Shown: positions 1 through 9,274 of the stretch, piece after piece
Position numbering within the stretch: the first letter of the stretch is position 1
How the letters are laid out: each line of letters begins with the position of its first letter
Source: Oerskovia merdavium
GTDB lineage: Bacteria > Actinomycetota > Actinomycetes > Actinomycetales > Cellulomonadaceae
Length of the DNA: 64,000 bases
Direction: 5' to 3'
NCBI RefSeq assembly: GCF_014836755.1
Contig: NZ_JACSQF010000003.1
Span: forward strand, 141,389-205,388
Program-made: the position numbers and the translations under genes
Notes under the pieces: generated by a model
Told to the model about the DNA's origin: nothing
The model's database searches: none
Seen by the model: the letters and a program-made list of their open reading frames with translations, nothing else

Positions 1-5
1 GGTCC

Positions 6-1547
6 ATGACCATGGTCGACGAAGCACCCCAGCACCTCGCGCAGGTCGCCGCGCTCATCCGCGGCGCCCGCCAGAACAAGGGCCTGACCCAGGCCCAGCT
101 CGCCGAGAGGCTCGGCACCAGCCAGAGCGCGATCCACCGGATCGAGCAGGGCTCGCAGAATGTGAGCCTCGACATGCTCGCGCGGATCAGCGCAGCCCTC
201 GACTCCGAGATCATCACGTTCGGGGCCCCCAAGCACTCGCACCTGCGGGTCAGCGGAGGTCACGAGCTCTCCGGACGCATCGAGGTCAACTCCTCGAAGA
301 ACGGGGCCGTCGCGCTGCTCTGCGCGTCGCTGCTCAACCGGGGCCGGACCACGCTGCGGCGCGTCGCGCGCATCGTCGAGGTCGACCGCATCGTCGACGT
401 CCTGCGCAGCATCGGCGTCCAGGCGACGTGGTCGACCGACGGCCGCGACCTCGAGATCGTCGTGCCCGAGCACCTCGACCTGGCCTCGATCGACGTCGAC
501 GCGGCACGCCGCACACGGTCGATCATCATGTTCCTCGGCCCGCTCCTGGGCCTCGAGCGCGAGTTCGCGCTCCCCTACGCGGGCGGGTGCGACCTCGGCA
601 CCCGGACCGTCGAGCCGCACATGATCGCGCTGCGCCCGTTCGGGCTGTCGGTCACGGCGGCATCGGGCAACTACGAGGCCCTCGTGACCCCGGGTGGCAC
701 GGAGGACCTGAGCGTCGTCCTGACCGAGCGCGGCGACACCGTCACGGAGAACGCGATCATGGCGGCCGCATCGCGCGACGGCGTGACCACGATCCGCAAC
801 GCCAGCCCCAACTACATGGTCCAGGACCTGTGCTTCTACCTCGAGCTCGTCGGGGTGCGCATCGAGGGCATCGGCACCACGACCCTGCGCATCCACGGCC
901 GCACCGACATCGACGCGGACGTCGAGTACGCGGTCTCCGAGGACCCGGTCGAGGCCATGAGCCTGCTGACCGCGGGGATCGTGACGGGCTCAGAGATCAC
1001 GGTCGCGCGCGTGCCCATCGAGTTCATGGAGATCGAGCTCGCGACGCTCTCCGAGATGGGGCTGCGTTACTCCCTCACGCCGGAGTACCTGGCGCTCAAC
1101 GGTCGCACGCGTCTGGTCGACGTGACGGTGCACCCGAGCGAGCTGCACGCCCCGATCGACAAGATCCACCCCATGCCGTTTCCGGGGCTCAACATCGACA
1201 ACCTGCCGTTCTTCGCGGTCATCGCCGCGTGCGCGAGCGGTCACACGCTCATCCACGACTGGGTCTACGAGGGCCGGGCCATCCACCTGACGGACCTGAC
1301 CCGGCTCGGGGCGGACGTCCGGCTGCTCGACTCGCACCGCCTCGACATCACGGGCCCCACCCACTGGTCGGGCGCCGAGGTCAGCTGCCCGCCCGCGCTG
1401 CGCCCCGCCGTCGTGATCCTGCTCGGGATGCTCGCCGCGAAGGGCACCTCGGTGCTGCGCAACGTCGACATCATCTCGCGCGGCTACGAGCAGCTCCAGG
1501 AGCGGCTCATCGAGCTGGGGGCGCGGATCGAGACGTTCCGCGACTGA
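6..1547 (+). CDS. HTH-domain/UDP-N-acetylglucosamine 1-carboxyvinyltransferase (MurA-like) fusion
   Basis: Two domains are visible. Residues about 11-69 form an XRE-type helix-turn-helix (GLTQAQLAERLGTSQSAIHR followed by QG). Residues about 80-510 form an EPSP-synthase/MurA-type fold. MurA transfers enolpyruvate from PEP to UDP-GlcNAc, the first committed step of peptidoglycan synthesis. Key residues persist: the SSKN lysine-asparagine pair near the domain start, the loop cysteine C195 (GGCDLGTR, matching E. coli C115) and the aspartate in FPGLNIDN (matching D305). At 513 aa it is about 90 aa longer than plain MurA because of the HTH. The start is ATG at 6 or the in-frame ATG at 12; the promoter may lie outside the window. 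It faces guaB tail to tail. It may be a second MurA with a regulatory domain; enzymatic activity is inferred. Confidence 0.85.
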   Translation: MTMVDEAPQHLAQVAALIRGARQNKGLTQAQLAERLGTSQSAIHRIEQGSQNVSLDMLARISAALDSEIITFGAPKHSHLRVSGGHELSGRIEVNSSKNGAVALLCASLLNRGRTTLRRVARIVEVDRIVDVLRSIGVQATWSTDGRDLEIVVPEHLDLASIDVDAARRTRSIIMFLGPLLGLEREFALPYAGGCDLGTRTVEPHMIALRPFGLSVTAASGNYEALVTPGGTEDLSVVLTERGDTVTENAIMAAASRDGVTTIRNASPNYMVQDLCFYLELVGVRIEGIGTTTLRIHGRTDIDADVEYAVSEDPVEAMSLLTAGIVTGSEITVARVPIEFMEIELATLSEMGLRYSLTPEYLALNGRTRLVDVTVHPSELHAPIDKIHPMPFPGLNIDNLPFFAVIAACASGHTLIHDWVYEGRAIHLTDLTRLGADVRLLDSHRLDITGPTHWSGAEVSCPPALRPAVVILLGMLAAKGTSVLRNVDIISRGYEQLQERLIELGARIETFRD

Positions 1548-1565
1548 CCCCCCCCAACACCGCAC

Positions 1566-1598
1566 CGGGCGGCCCCCCCACCAAGGGGGTCACGCCCG
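1566..1598. terminator. Convergent terminator between the MurA-like gene and guaB
   Basis: Nested stem: CGGGCG (1566-1571) pairs with CGCCCG (1593-1598), and inside it CCCCC (1575-1579) pairs with GGGGG (1585-1589) around loop ACCAA. It sits between two converging genes. There is no T-tract, as is common for high-GC actinobacterial terminators. Confidence 0.5.
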
Positions 1599-1622
1599 TT
1601 CCGGCGTTCGGGAGGAGGCGGG

Positions 1623-3158
<1,536 letters not shown>

Positions 3159-3240
3159 CGCCGAGGGCCTCTGACATATTCCCGGCCGTCCCGCCACCGG
3201 ACGGCCGGGAGGGCGGCTCCCGCCGTGCACGTGGCGCGCG

Positions 3241-4344
3241 TCACCGGACGACGGCGAGCGCCTCGTGGAGGAGCCCCGTAAAGCTGCGCACCCGCTGCAC
3301 GGTCGCGGCGAGGGGCAGTCCCGTCGCCGCCGCGTCGTTCTGGAGCCCGACGAAGATGGGCAGGTCCGGGTTCGCCTCGTGCACCGTCCGGACGACGTCG
3401 AGGTCCGGCCGGGGCTGCGTCGTCACGACCGCGACCGCTGCAGGGCGCACCATGGCGACGAGCTCGAGCGAACGGTGCATCGTGGCCGACCCGGTCACGA
3501 TGCGGGCCATGGCTCCCTGCGCGCCCAGGGCGGCGGCGAGCGCGTGGGCCGCGAGCGGCACCTGCTCTCCCGGCGCCGCGAAGATCAGCACGATCCGCCG
3601 CATCCTGCTCGGATGGTTGGGGGGCGGACCGCCTCCCGCGACGAGCGCGGCCTCGGACTGCTGGGTGTACTCGCGCAGCGCGGCCAGGGTCGCGTTGCTG
3701 AAGACCACCTCCGGCATCTCTCCCGGGGAGGCGAGGAACGTGCGCTCGGCGATGCGGTGGAGGGCCGGTTCCACGAGCGTCGACCACCACTGACCGGGGT
3801 CGGTGCCGGGCGCGATGCGCAGGAGCTTGTCGCACCGCTTCTGGTCGAACGAGATCGCGGCGTCGACCACGTCGGACACGCCCGTGGCGCGCGTCGCGCC
3901 GATGCGGACCGGCTCGTCGTCCGCGCCGCGCGGGACCGCGCGCAGGAGGCGCAGCCCCCCGCCGGGCGTCTCGCCCGACGGCTCGCCCTCGTCCCCGTCC
4001 TCGGCGGGGCCGTCGGAGCCGGCGGCCTGCTCGATCTGGCCGCTCTCGAGCGCGAGCTCCGCCTGGTCGGCATCCAGGGCCGCGCGCGCGGCGTCGACCG
4101 GTGCGACGCCCTCGAGCGTGAGGCGACGCATGATGACGAGGCGCGCGACGTCGTCGGCCGTGTATCTCCGGTGCGAACCGGCAGTGTGCTCGGAGGGACC
4201 CAGACCGTAGCGACGGTCCCAGGTGCGGAGGGTGGCCGGGGCGACGCCCAACCTCTTGGCGACGGCTGCGACAGCGAGTGCAGGAACCTCGGTCACCTTC
4301 CGTCGGGGCCCGCCGGGGGTCGGGGCGGACCGGAGTGAAGTCAT
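3241..4344 (-). CDS. MerR-family transcriptional regulator with degenerate B12-binding-type domain
   Basis: Residues about 22-90 are a MerR winged helix (LRTWDRRYGLGPSEH, then RRYTADDVARL). The middle is acidic and low-complexity. From about residue 180 there is a helical cap-like region (FDQKRCDKLLRIAPGTDPGQ) and a Rossmann-like C-terminal half beginning RIVLIFAAPGEQVP. This is the layout of CarH/LitR-type light- and B12-sensing regulators, but the cobalamin signature DxHxxG and its histidine are not evident, so B12 binding is doubtful. DNA binding is inferred from the MerR domain. The ATG at 4344 follows a CAGAAT hexamer by 6 nt, suggesting a leaderless transcript. It is divergent from whiD. 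The target is unknown. Confidence 0.8.
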   Translation of the reverse strand: MTSLRSAPTPGGPRRKVTEVPALAVAAVAKRLGVAPATLRTWDRRYGLGPSEHTAGSHRRYTADDVARLVIMRRLTLEGVAPVDAARAALDADQAELALESGQIEQAAGSDGPAEDGDEGEPSGETPGGGLRLLRAVPRGADDEPVRIGATRATGVSDVVDAAISFDQKRCDKLLRIAPGTDPGQWWSTLVEPALHRIAERTFLASPGEMPEVVFSNATLAALREYTQQSEAALVAGGGPPPNHPSRMRRIVLIFAAPGEQVPLAAHALAAALGAQGAMARIVTGSATMHRSLELVAMVRPAAVAVVTTQPRPDLDVVRTVHEANPDLPIFVGLQNDAAATGLPLAATVQRVRSFTGLLHEALAVVR

Positions 4345-4518
4345 GCACCGATTCTGCCGACCGGCTCACCCCCTCGCCACTTCGGGCGCGGCGTGTCTCG
4401 GTCGGCTGTCCCGGTGTGTCCTGTCACACAGTGGACAACGCCGCAGTTCGCGCCATGTTCGCCATGAAACGGTGCACAGAGAGGCAAAGCCGGTCAGAAA
4501 CTCATCCACCCCCGCCCC

Positions 4519-4547
4519 TTGAACAACTTCTGCAACGCTTGTAGGTT
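4519..4547 (+). promoter_or_regulatory. whiD promoter, sigma-70 type, leaderless
   Basis: -35 TTGAAC at 4519-4524, 17-nt spacer, -10 TAGGTT at 4542-4547, then 7 nt to the ATG at 4555. The near-consensus elements and spacing decide the start of the downstream gene: the in-frame TTG at 4519 is the -35 box and not a start codon. Confidence 0.7.
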
Positions 4548-4554
4548 GTTCGAC

Positions 4555-4842
4555 ATGACAGAGATCTCGAGGCTCCCCGGACCGGTGATGGAACTGTGGG
4601 AATGGCAGTACCAGGGCTCGTGCCGCGACGCGGACGACACCCTCTTCTTCCACCCGGAGGGCGAGCGAGGCTCCACCCGCCGCCGCCGCGCGGAAGCGGC
4701 CAAGGCCATCTGCGCCTCGTGCCCCGTGCTGATGCAGTGCCGCGAGCAGTCGCTCAAGGTTCGCGAGCCGTACGGCGTGTGGGGCGGCCTGAGCGAGGAC
4801 GAGCGCTCTGCGATCCTGGCCGGGGTCTCGAAGACCGCCTGA
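4555..4842 (+). CDS. WhiB-family iron-sulfur transcriptional regulator, WhiD/WhiB3 type
   Basis: A 95-aa Wbl protein with four cysteines for a [4Fe-4S] cluster: C23, C53, C56 and C62 (C-X29-C-X2-C-X5-C). The turn motif EPYGVWGGLSEDER is followed by a short tail. The N-terminus SRLPGPVMELWEWQYQGSCR and the FFHPEGERG segment match WhiD (Streptomyces) and WhiB3 (Mycobacterium) better than WhiB1 or WhiB2. Those proteins work with the primary sigma factor in sporulation or redox and virulence control. Position next to groES, tsaD and guaB also fits whiB3/whiD synteny. The start is set by the promoter at 4519-4547. The role in this organism is inferred. Confidence 0.92.
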   Translation: MTEISRLPGPVMELWEWQYQGSCRDADDTLFFHPEGERGSTRRRRAEAAKAICASCPVLMQCREQSLKVREPYGVWGGLSEDERSAILAGVSKTA

Positions 4843-4960
4843 CCTCCACCTGGCCTCACGCTCGTCGCGGCGCCGCGCTCGACGAAGCGCCGCGGCCGGC
4901 ACCACGACCGGCCTCGTCACGACCTGCACCACTCGAGAGCTCAGCAGACCCCTGACATGA

Positions 4961-4996
4961 CGAAGGGCCCCGCAACCGAGGTTGCGGGGCCCTTCG
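4961..4996. terminator. Bidirectional terminator between whiD and groES
   Basis: A perfect 16-bp stem (CGAAGGGCCCCGCAAC, 4961-4976) with loop CGAG and its complement at 4981-4996. It lies between two converging genes. The same GAAGGGCC core is reused in the terminators of rplQ and tuf. Confidence 0.8.
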
Positions 4997-5026
4997 TGCT
5001 GGCAGCTGCCAGCCGTCAGCCGATGA

Positions 5027-5323
5027 TCAGGCGACGACCACGGCGAGGATGTCGCGTGCGGAGAGCACCAGGTACTCCTGGCCCCCGTACTTGACCTCGG
5101 TGCCGCCGTACTTGCTGTAGATGACCTTGTCGCCGACGACGACGTCCAGGGGGACGCGGTTGCCGTTGTCGTCGATACGACCCGGACCAACGGCCAGGAC
5201 CTCGCCCTCCTGGGGCTTCTCCTTGGCGGTGTCCGGAATGACCAGGCCGGATGCGGTCGTGGTCTCGGCCTCGAGGGCCTTCACGACGATCCGGTCCTCG
5301 AGCGGCTTGATGGGGACCGACAC
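5027..5323 (-). CDS. groES: Co-chaperonin GroES (Cpn10)
   Basis: This 98-aa protein forms the heptameric lid of the GroEL folding chamber. It starts [20 protein letters not shown] and shows the mobile-loop region ([16 protein letters not shown]) and the conserved [15 protein letters not shown] strand near the end. Length is typical. In many actinobacteria groES is followed by a groEL copy, but here the next element is a terminator and then whiD on the other strand, so any groEL must lie elsewhere. Expression is expected to be heat-inducible through HrcA, because a CIRCE element overlaps the promoter about 140 nt upstream. Confidence 0.97.
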   Translation of the reverse strand: MSVPIKPLEDRIVVKALEAETTTASGLVIPDTAKEKPQEGEVLAVGPGRIDDNGNRVPLDVVVGDKVIYSKYGGTEVKYGGQEYLVLSARDILAVVVA

Positions 5324-5461
5324 GTCGGACCTCCCCTTTCGCTATGAGAACTGCAACGGATGAGTGTCGAGCGCTGCCTGCCGTCCGTCGTCGCGGGTGC
5401 CGGACCGGCTGGTGTCGCTCTGGTGTTCGCCCGCCCCCGAGGGGGCGAACGTCCTACGCAC

Positions 5462-5490
5462 AATCTAGGTCCGCATTAGCACTCGGTCAA
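5462..5490 (-). promoter_or_regulatory. groES promoter
   Basis: On the minus strand, -35 TTGACC (5490-5485), a 17-nt spacer and -10 TAGATT (5467-5462). The -35 and part of the spacer lie inside the CIRCE element, so HrcA bound there would block RNA polymerase. The predicted 5' untranslated region is about 130 nt. Confidence 0.7.
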
Positions 5491-5502
5491 GGCGAGTGCC
5501 AA
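5476..5502. promoter_or_regulatory. CIRCE operator (HrcA site)
   Basis: TTAGCACTC-N9-GAGTGCCAA, one mismatch from the consensus TTAGCACTC-N9-GAGTGCTAA. CIRCE is the binding site of the heat-shock repressor HrcA. It sits between groES and the divergent methyltransferase gene starting at 5531 and could affect both. Confidence 0.9.
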
Positions 5503-5530
5503 CGCGCGCCGGGCGTGGAAAGATCGACGC

Positions 5531-6829
5531 ATGGACGCGTCGGCACTGACCAAGCTGCTCAGCCCGACGGGGTGGGCGCTCCTCAACGCGCTCCCCCCGT
5601 ACGACGAGCGGCAGGCCATGGTGCTCGCGACGGGACTGCGGGCCCAGGGGGTGGACCCTGAGCTCGCCGCGGCCGCGCTCACCCAGTCGCGCCTGCGCGC
5701 CAAGGCGCACCTGAAGTTCGACACGTTCGCGGACGGCATGCTCTTCACCCAGGACGGCCTCGAGCAGGCCACGCGGCTCGTGGTGGCCGCACGCCACGCG
5801 CAGCGCTATCACGCGGCCGGCGTGACCAAGGTCGCCGACCTGACGTGCGGGATCGGTGCCGACTCCATGACGTTCGCCGGGACGGGCCTGCAGGTCCTCG
5901 CGACGGACATCGACGAGGTCACGGCGTCGATCGCGACCGTCAACCTCCGTCACTTCCCCGAGGCCGAGGTCCGCCACGCGGACGGGCTGAGCATCGACCT
6001 GGCGGCAGAGGGCGTCGACGGCGTGTTCGCCGACCCTGCGCGCCGCACGCGCTCGGGCACGCGCATCTTCGACCCTCGCTCGTACGCTCCCCCGCTCGAC
6101 GACGTGTGGGCCCTGCGCTCGGTCGTTCCCGCGGTCAGTATCAAGGTCGGCCCCGGCATCCCGCACGCGGGACTGCCGACCGACGCCGAGACGCAGTGGG
6201 TCTCGGTCGACGGCGACGTGGTCGAGGCCGCGCTGTGGTTCGGCCCGCTCGCCCCCGAGGGCCCCGGGCGCACCGCGCTGGTCCTGCGGACCGTGACGGA
6301 CGACGACGGCACGCGCCGCACCACGTCGCGCACCCTTCGCCATGCCCAGGGGGACGACGAGCTCGTCCCGGACGTGGGCGTCGTCGGGCGCTATCTCTAC
6401 GAGCCCGACGGCGCGATCATCCGCGCCGGGCTCGTCGCCCAGGCCGCAGCGGAGCTCGGCGGACGCCTGCTCGACCGGACCATCGCCTACGTGACCACGG
6501 ACTCCCCCGCTCCCCGCTCCGCCGTGGGCAGCGACGGGTCGGCAGACGTCGCGACCGGGTACCGCGTCCTGGACGTCATGCCCTTCAGCCTCAAGAAGCT
6601 CAAGGCCTACCTGCGCGAGCGTGGCGTGGGACGGCTGACCATCAAGAAGCGGGGCACGGCCGTCGTGCCCGAACAGCTCCGCAAGCAGCTCGACCTCCGC
6701 GGCACCGCGGAGGCGACCGTCGTCCTCACCCGGATCGCCGGCTCGCAGCAGGTCCTGGTCGTCGAACCGCTGATCCGGCCCGACGGCACGAACATCCTCG
6801 ACTCCCCCACGCCTCCTGAAAGGGGCTGA
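5531..6829 (+). CDS. Class I SAM-dependent methyltransferase with THUMP-like C-terminal domain
   Basis: 432 aa. The SAM-binding motif VADLTCGIGADSMTFAG lies around residues 101-117, with an acidic motif after it (ATDIDEVTASIA). The catalytic-loop motif is FADPARR (D168) where RNA and DNA adenine methyltransferases often have DPPY. Residues about 350-425 (PFSLKKLKAYLRERGVGRLT and on) resemble the THUMP-like domain found C-terminal in this methyltransferase family. An RNA substrate is plausible but unproven. The gene ends 3 nt before the YbdK-type ligase gene, so the two are probably cotranscribed. It is divergent from groES and starts 28 nt from the CIRCE element. Confidence 0.85.
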   Translation: MDASALTKLLSPTGWALLNALPPYDERQAMVLATGLRAQGVDPELAAAALTQSRLRAKAHLKFDTFADGMLFTQDGLEQATRLVVAARHAQRYHAAGVTKVADLTCGIGADSMTFAGTGLQVLATDIDEVTASIATVNLRHFPEAEVRHADGLSIDLAAEGVDGVFADPARRTRSGTRIFDPRSYAPPLDDVWALRSVVPAVSIKVGPGIPHAGLPTDAETQWVSVDGDVVEAALWFGPLAPEGPGRTALVLRTVTDDDGTRRTTSRTLRHAQGDDELVPDVGVVGRYLYEPDGAIIRAGLVAQAAAELGGRLLDRTIAYVTTDSPAPRSAVGSDGSADVATGYRVLDVMPFSLKKLKAYLRERGVGRLTIKKRGTAVVPEQLRKQLDLRGTAEATVVLTRIAGSQQVLVVEPLIRPDGTNILDSPTPPERG

Positions 6830-6832
6830 TCG

Positions 6833-7969
6833 GTGCACCTTCCCTTCGCCCGGTCCGAGCGTTCGTCCGTCGGCATCGAGTGGGAGCTCGCGCTCGTCGA
6901 CAAGGACTCGGGCGACCTGCGCCAGGTCGCCCAGACCGTGCTCGACGCCGTCGAGCCCACCGACGGCTCGCAGCACCCCCACATCCGCCAGGAGCTCCTG
7001 CTCAACACGGTCGAGGTCGTGAGCGGCGTGTGCCGCACGGTCGGCGACGCGGGCCGCGACCTCGAGGCCGCGATCGAGGAGATCCGCGTCCTGACCGACC
7101 CCCTGCGCGTCGAGCTCATGAGCGCGGGCACGCACCCGTTCGCGCGCTGGGCCCAGCAGAAGGTCACCGACAAGCAGCGCTACGCGACGCTCATCGACCG
7201 CACCCAGTGGTGGGGCCGGCAGATGCTCATCTACGGCGTGCACGTGCACGTCGGGATCGAGGACCGCAGCAAGGTGCTGCCCATCTCGCGCGCCATGCTC
7301 GGGTACTTCGCCCACCTGCAGTCGCTCTCGGCCTCGTCACCGTTCTGGGGTGGCAAGGACACGGGCTACGCGTCGAACCGTGCGCTCATGTTCCAGCAGC
7401 TGCCGACCGCAGGCCTGGGCTTCCAGTTCGAGACCTGGGAGCAGCTCGAGGGCTACGTCGGGGACATGATCCACACGGGCGTGATCGACCAGTTCGACGA
7501 GGTCCGGTGGGACCTGCGCCCCTCACCGCGCTTCGGGACGCTCGAGACCCGCATCTGCGACGGCGCGACCAACCTCACCGAGGTCCTCGCGCTCGCGGCG
7601 CTCAACCACTGCCTCGTCGAGCACCTGTCGACGCTGCTCGACCAGGGCAAGGAGCTCCCGACCATCCCGGCCTGGTTCGCCCAGGAGAACAAGTGGCGTT
7701 CGGCCCGGTACGGGATGGACGCGATCATCATCCTCGACCGCGCGGGCAACGAGGAGCTCGTGACCGAGGCCGTCGCCAAGCTGCTCGTCGAGCTCGAGCC
7801 CGTGGCGGCCCGGCTCGGGTGCCTCCAGGAGCTCGACGACGTTCGCGTGATCCTGCGGCGCGGTGCGTCGTACCAGCGGCAGCGGGCCGTGGCGCGCCGC
7901 AACGGCGGAGAGCTGGACGCCGTGGTGCGCGCGCTCGTCGCGGAGATGCGGGCGGGGCGCCCGCTGTAG
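6833..7969 (+). CDS. YbdK-type carboxylate-amine ligase (GCS2-family glutamate-cysteine ligase)
   Basis: 378 aa. The opening SSVGIEWELALVDKDSGDLR has the glutamates that bind magnesium-ATP in this family. HVHVGIEDRSKVLP, SSPFWGGKDTGYASNRALMF and LRPSPRFGTLETRICD are further family blocks. YbdK has weak gamma-glutamylcysteine ligase activity in E. coli; relatives in actinobacteria make various gamma-glutamyl amides, so the true acceptor is uncertain. The GTG start at 6833 has GAAAGGGG upstream and follows the methyltransferase gene by 3 nt. The gene ends before a convergent metalloprotease gene. Confidence 0.9.
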   Translation: MHLPFARSERSSVGIEWELALVDKDSGDLRQVAQTVLDAVEPTDGSQHPHIRQELLLNTVEVVSGVCRTVGDAGRDLEAAIEEIRVLTDPLRVELMSAGTHPFARWAQQKVTDKQRYATLIDRTQWWGRQMLIYGVHVHVGIEDRSKVLPISRAMLGYFAHLQSLSASSPFWGGKDTGYASNRALMFQQLPTAGLGFQFETWEQLEGYVGDMIHTGVIDQFDEVRWDLRPSPRFGTLETRICDGATNLTEVLALAALNHCLVEHLSTLLDQGKELPTIPAWFAQENKWRSARYGMDAIIILDRAGNEELVTEAVAKLLVELEPVAARLGCLQELDDVRVILRRGASYQRQRAVARRNGGELDAVVRALVAEMRAGRPL

Positions 7970-7986
7970 CGGCGAGTGGCCCGACG

Positions 7987-8012
7987 CCGGAGCGCACCGC
8001 GGGTGCGCCCGG
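7987..8012. terminator. Convergent hairpin after the YbdK-type gene
   Basis: CCGG-A-GCGCACC (7987-7998), loop GCG, GGTGCGC-CCGG (8002-8012). The stem abuts the stop codon of the converging metalloprotease gene. A moderate call based on position and pairing only. Confidence 0.45.
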
Positions 8013-9155
8013 TCAGTGGTCCGTGATCGTGACCCCACGTGCCGCGGCCTGCTCGGCGAGCCAGTCCTCCGACCAGTCCGGGGCCGTGCACGGCGACGAC
8101 GAGCTGTCCGCGACCTCCTGCGAGTAACCGCCCCAGGACAGGACGCGGCACGTCGCGTCCGACTCGACGACGTCCTTCCAGTCCTCGTCGTCCCGCAGCC
8201 CCGCCTCGCCCGCAGACTGGACGACGTCGAACCGGTGCCACCACTGCATGAGGTGCGAGAGCTCGTGCGCGAGCACGAACTCCTTTGCCGCAGCGCTCGC
8301 CTCGGGTCCCCAGTACATGAACAGGGTCGTCGGGTAGTCGGGGTCGTAGCACCCGGCGACGCCGGTCTCGCGCATGTCGCGCTCGACGATCCACTCCATG
8401 CCGCAGTTGTAGGCGCCGTCGTCGGTGAAGACCACGCGCAGGCCCTCGTTGGCCGGGTTGAGATCGACGAGCCATCGCGTCGGGTCGGGCTGGCCGGGCG
8501 CGAAAGCGGTGCCGGGGGCCGCCGTGAGCAGGCTGTCCGGCACCGGCAGCGCGTAGTCTCCCTGCTTCCAGCGTTCCTCCATGCCCGCGTCGGCAGAGAG
8601 GTCTGATCCGCCCGCGGCGAGGTCGCCGGGAGCAGGGTCGGCGACGACGTCGTCCGAACCGGTGCCCGGGACGGGGGTGGTCTCCGGGTCCGGCTCGGGC
8701 GCGACCCAGCCGTCGATCGCCGGCACGGTCGGTGCGGGGTTGTCGAAGGCGCCCGCGAGCCCCTGCTGCGCGGACCGGATCACGCCGGCGGCCAGCCCGA
8801 CCACGACCAGGACCCCGACGAGAGCGACGAAGGTCCCGACGAGCGCGGAGCGTCGACGGCGCGGGGGCTGTGGTGCGGCCGGGGCCGGGTACCCGGTGGG
8901 CCCGGCAGGGGCCGGGGGCCAGCGGTGGCCGCCCGCACGCGCCGCCTCCTGGGCGGCGAGCGTGCGGTGGACCGCAAACCAGTGCGCCGACGCCGCCAGG
9001 GCGTGCTGCTGAGCGCGGCCCACCTGGGTGAGGGCGTACGCGTGCCACGCCTGCGCGCTCTGCCACGCGGCGGCAGCGCTGCCCGGCGCGTGCGCGGACC
9101 CCGACGGCGGGCCCTGGTAGGCAGGTCCTGCCGGGCCGGGTCGCGCGGGATCCAT
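8013..9155 (-). CDS. Membrane-anchored putative zinc metalloprotease with HELSH motif
   Basis: 380 aa from the ATG at 9155, which has a GGAG ribosome site; a GTG at 9215 would add 20 residues. The N-terminal 100 residues are Ala/Pro/Gly-rich and cytoplasmic. One transmembrane helix lies at about 105-126 (SALVGTFVALVGVLVVVGLA) after a run of arginines. An acidic Thr/Pro linker leads to an extracellular domain holding H297-E298-L-S-H301, a zinc-protease HExxH motif in the context EFVLAHELSHLMQWW. Cysteines at several sites (CGMEW, AGCYD, ATCRV, SSPC) could form disulfides. No third zinc ligand is certain, and substrate and role are unknown. Confidence 0.75.
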   Translation of the reverse strand: MDPARPGPAGPAYQGPPSGSAHAPGSAAAAWQSAQAWHAYALTQVGRAQQHALAASAHWFAVHRTLAAQEAARAGGHRWPPAPAGPTGYPAPAAPQPPRRRRSALVGTFVALVGVLVVVGLAAGVIRSAQQGLAGAFDNPAPTVPAIDGWVAPEPDPETTPVPGTGSDDVVADPAPGDLAAGGSDLSADAGMEERWKQGDYALPVPDSLLTAAPGTAFAPGQPDPTRWLVDLNPANEGLRVVFTDDGAYNCGMEWIVERDMRETGVAGCYDPDYPTTLFMYWGPEASAAAKEFVLAHELSHLMQWWHRFDVVQSAGEAGLRDDEDWKDVVESDATCRVLSWGGYSQEVADSSSSPCTAPDWSEDWLAEQAAARGVTITDH

Positions 9156-9274
9156 GAGCTCTCCGTACTGCCCCGCGGCGGTCGCGTCGGCCAGGTCGCA
9201 CGGTATCAAGTCCACCCGCGCGCCCCGCCCGGGGGTCCGAACAATTCGGTGGCGGTGGCTGAGAGCATGGGCGC

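Noticed and set aside
9156..9215. GTG start at 9215 for the metalloprotease
   Set aside because: No ribosome site precedes it, while the ATG at 9155 has GGAG at a proper distance; the region looks like promoter DNA.
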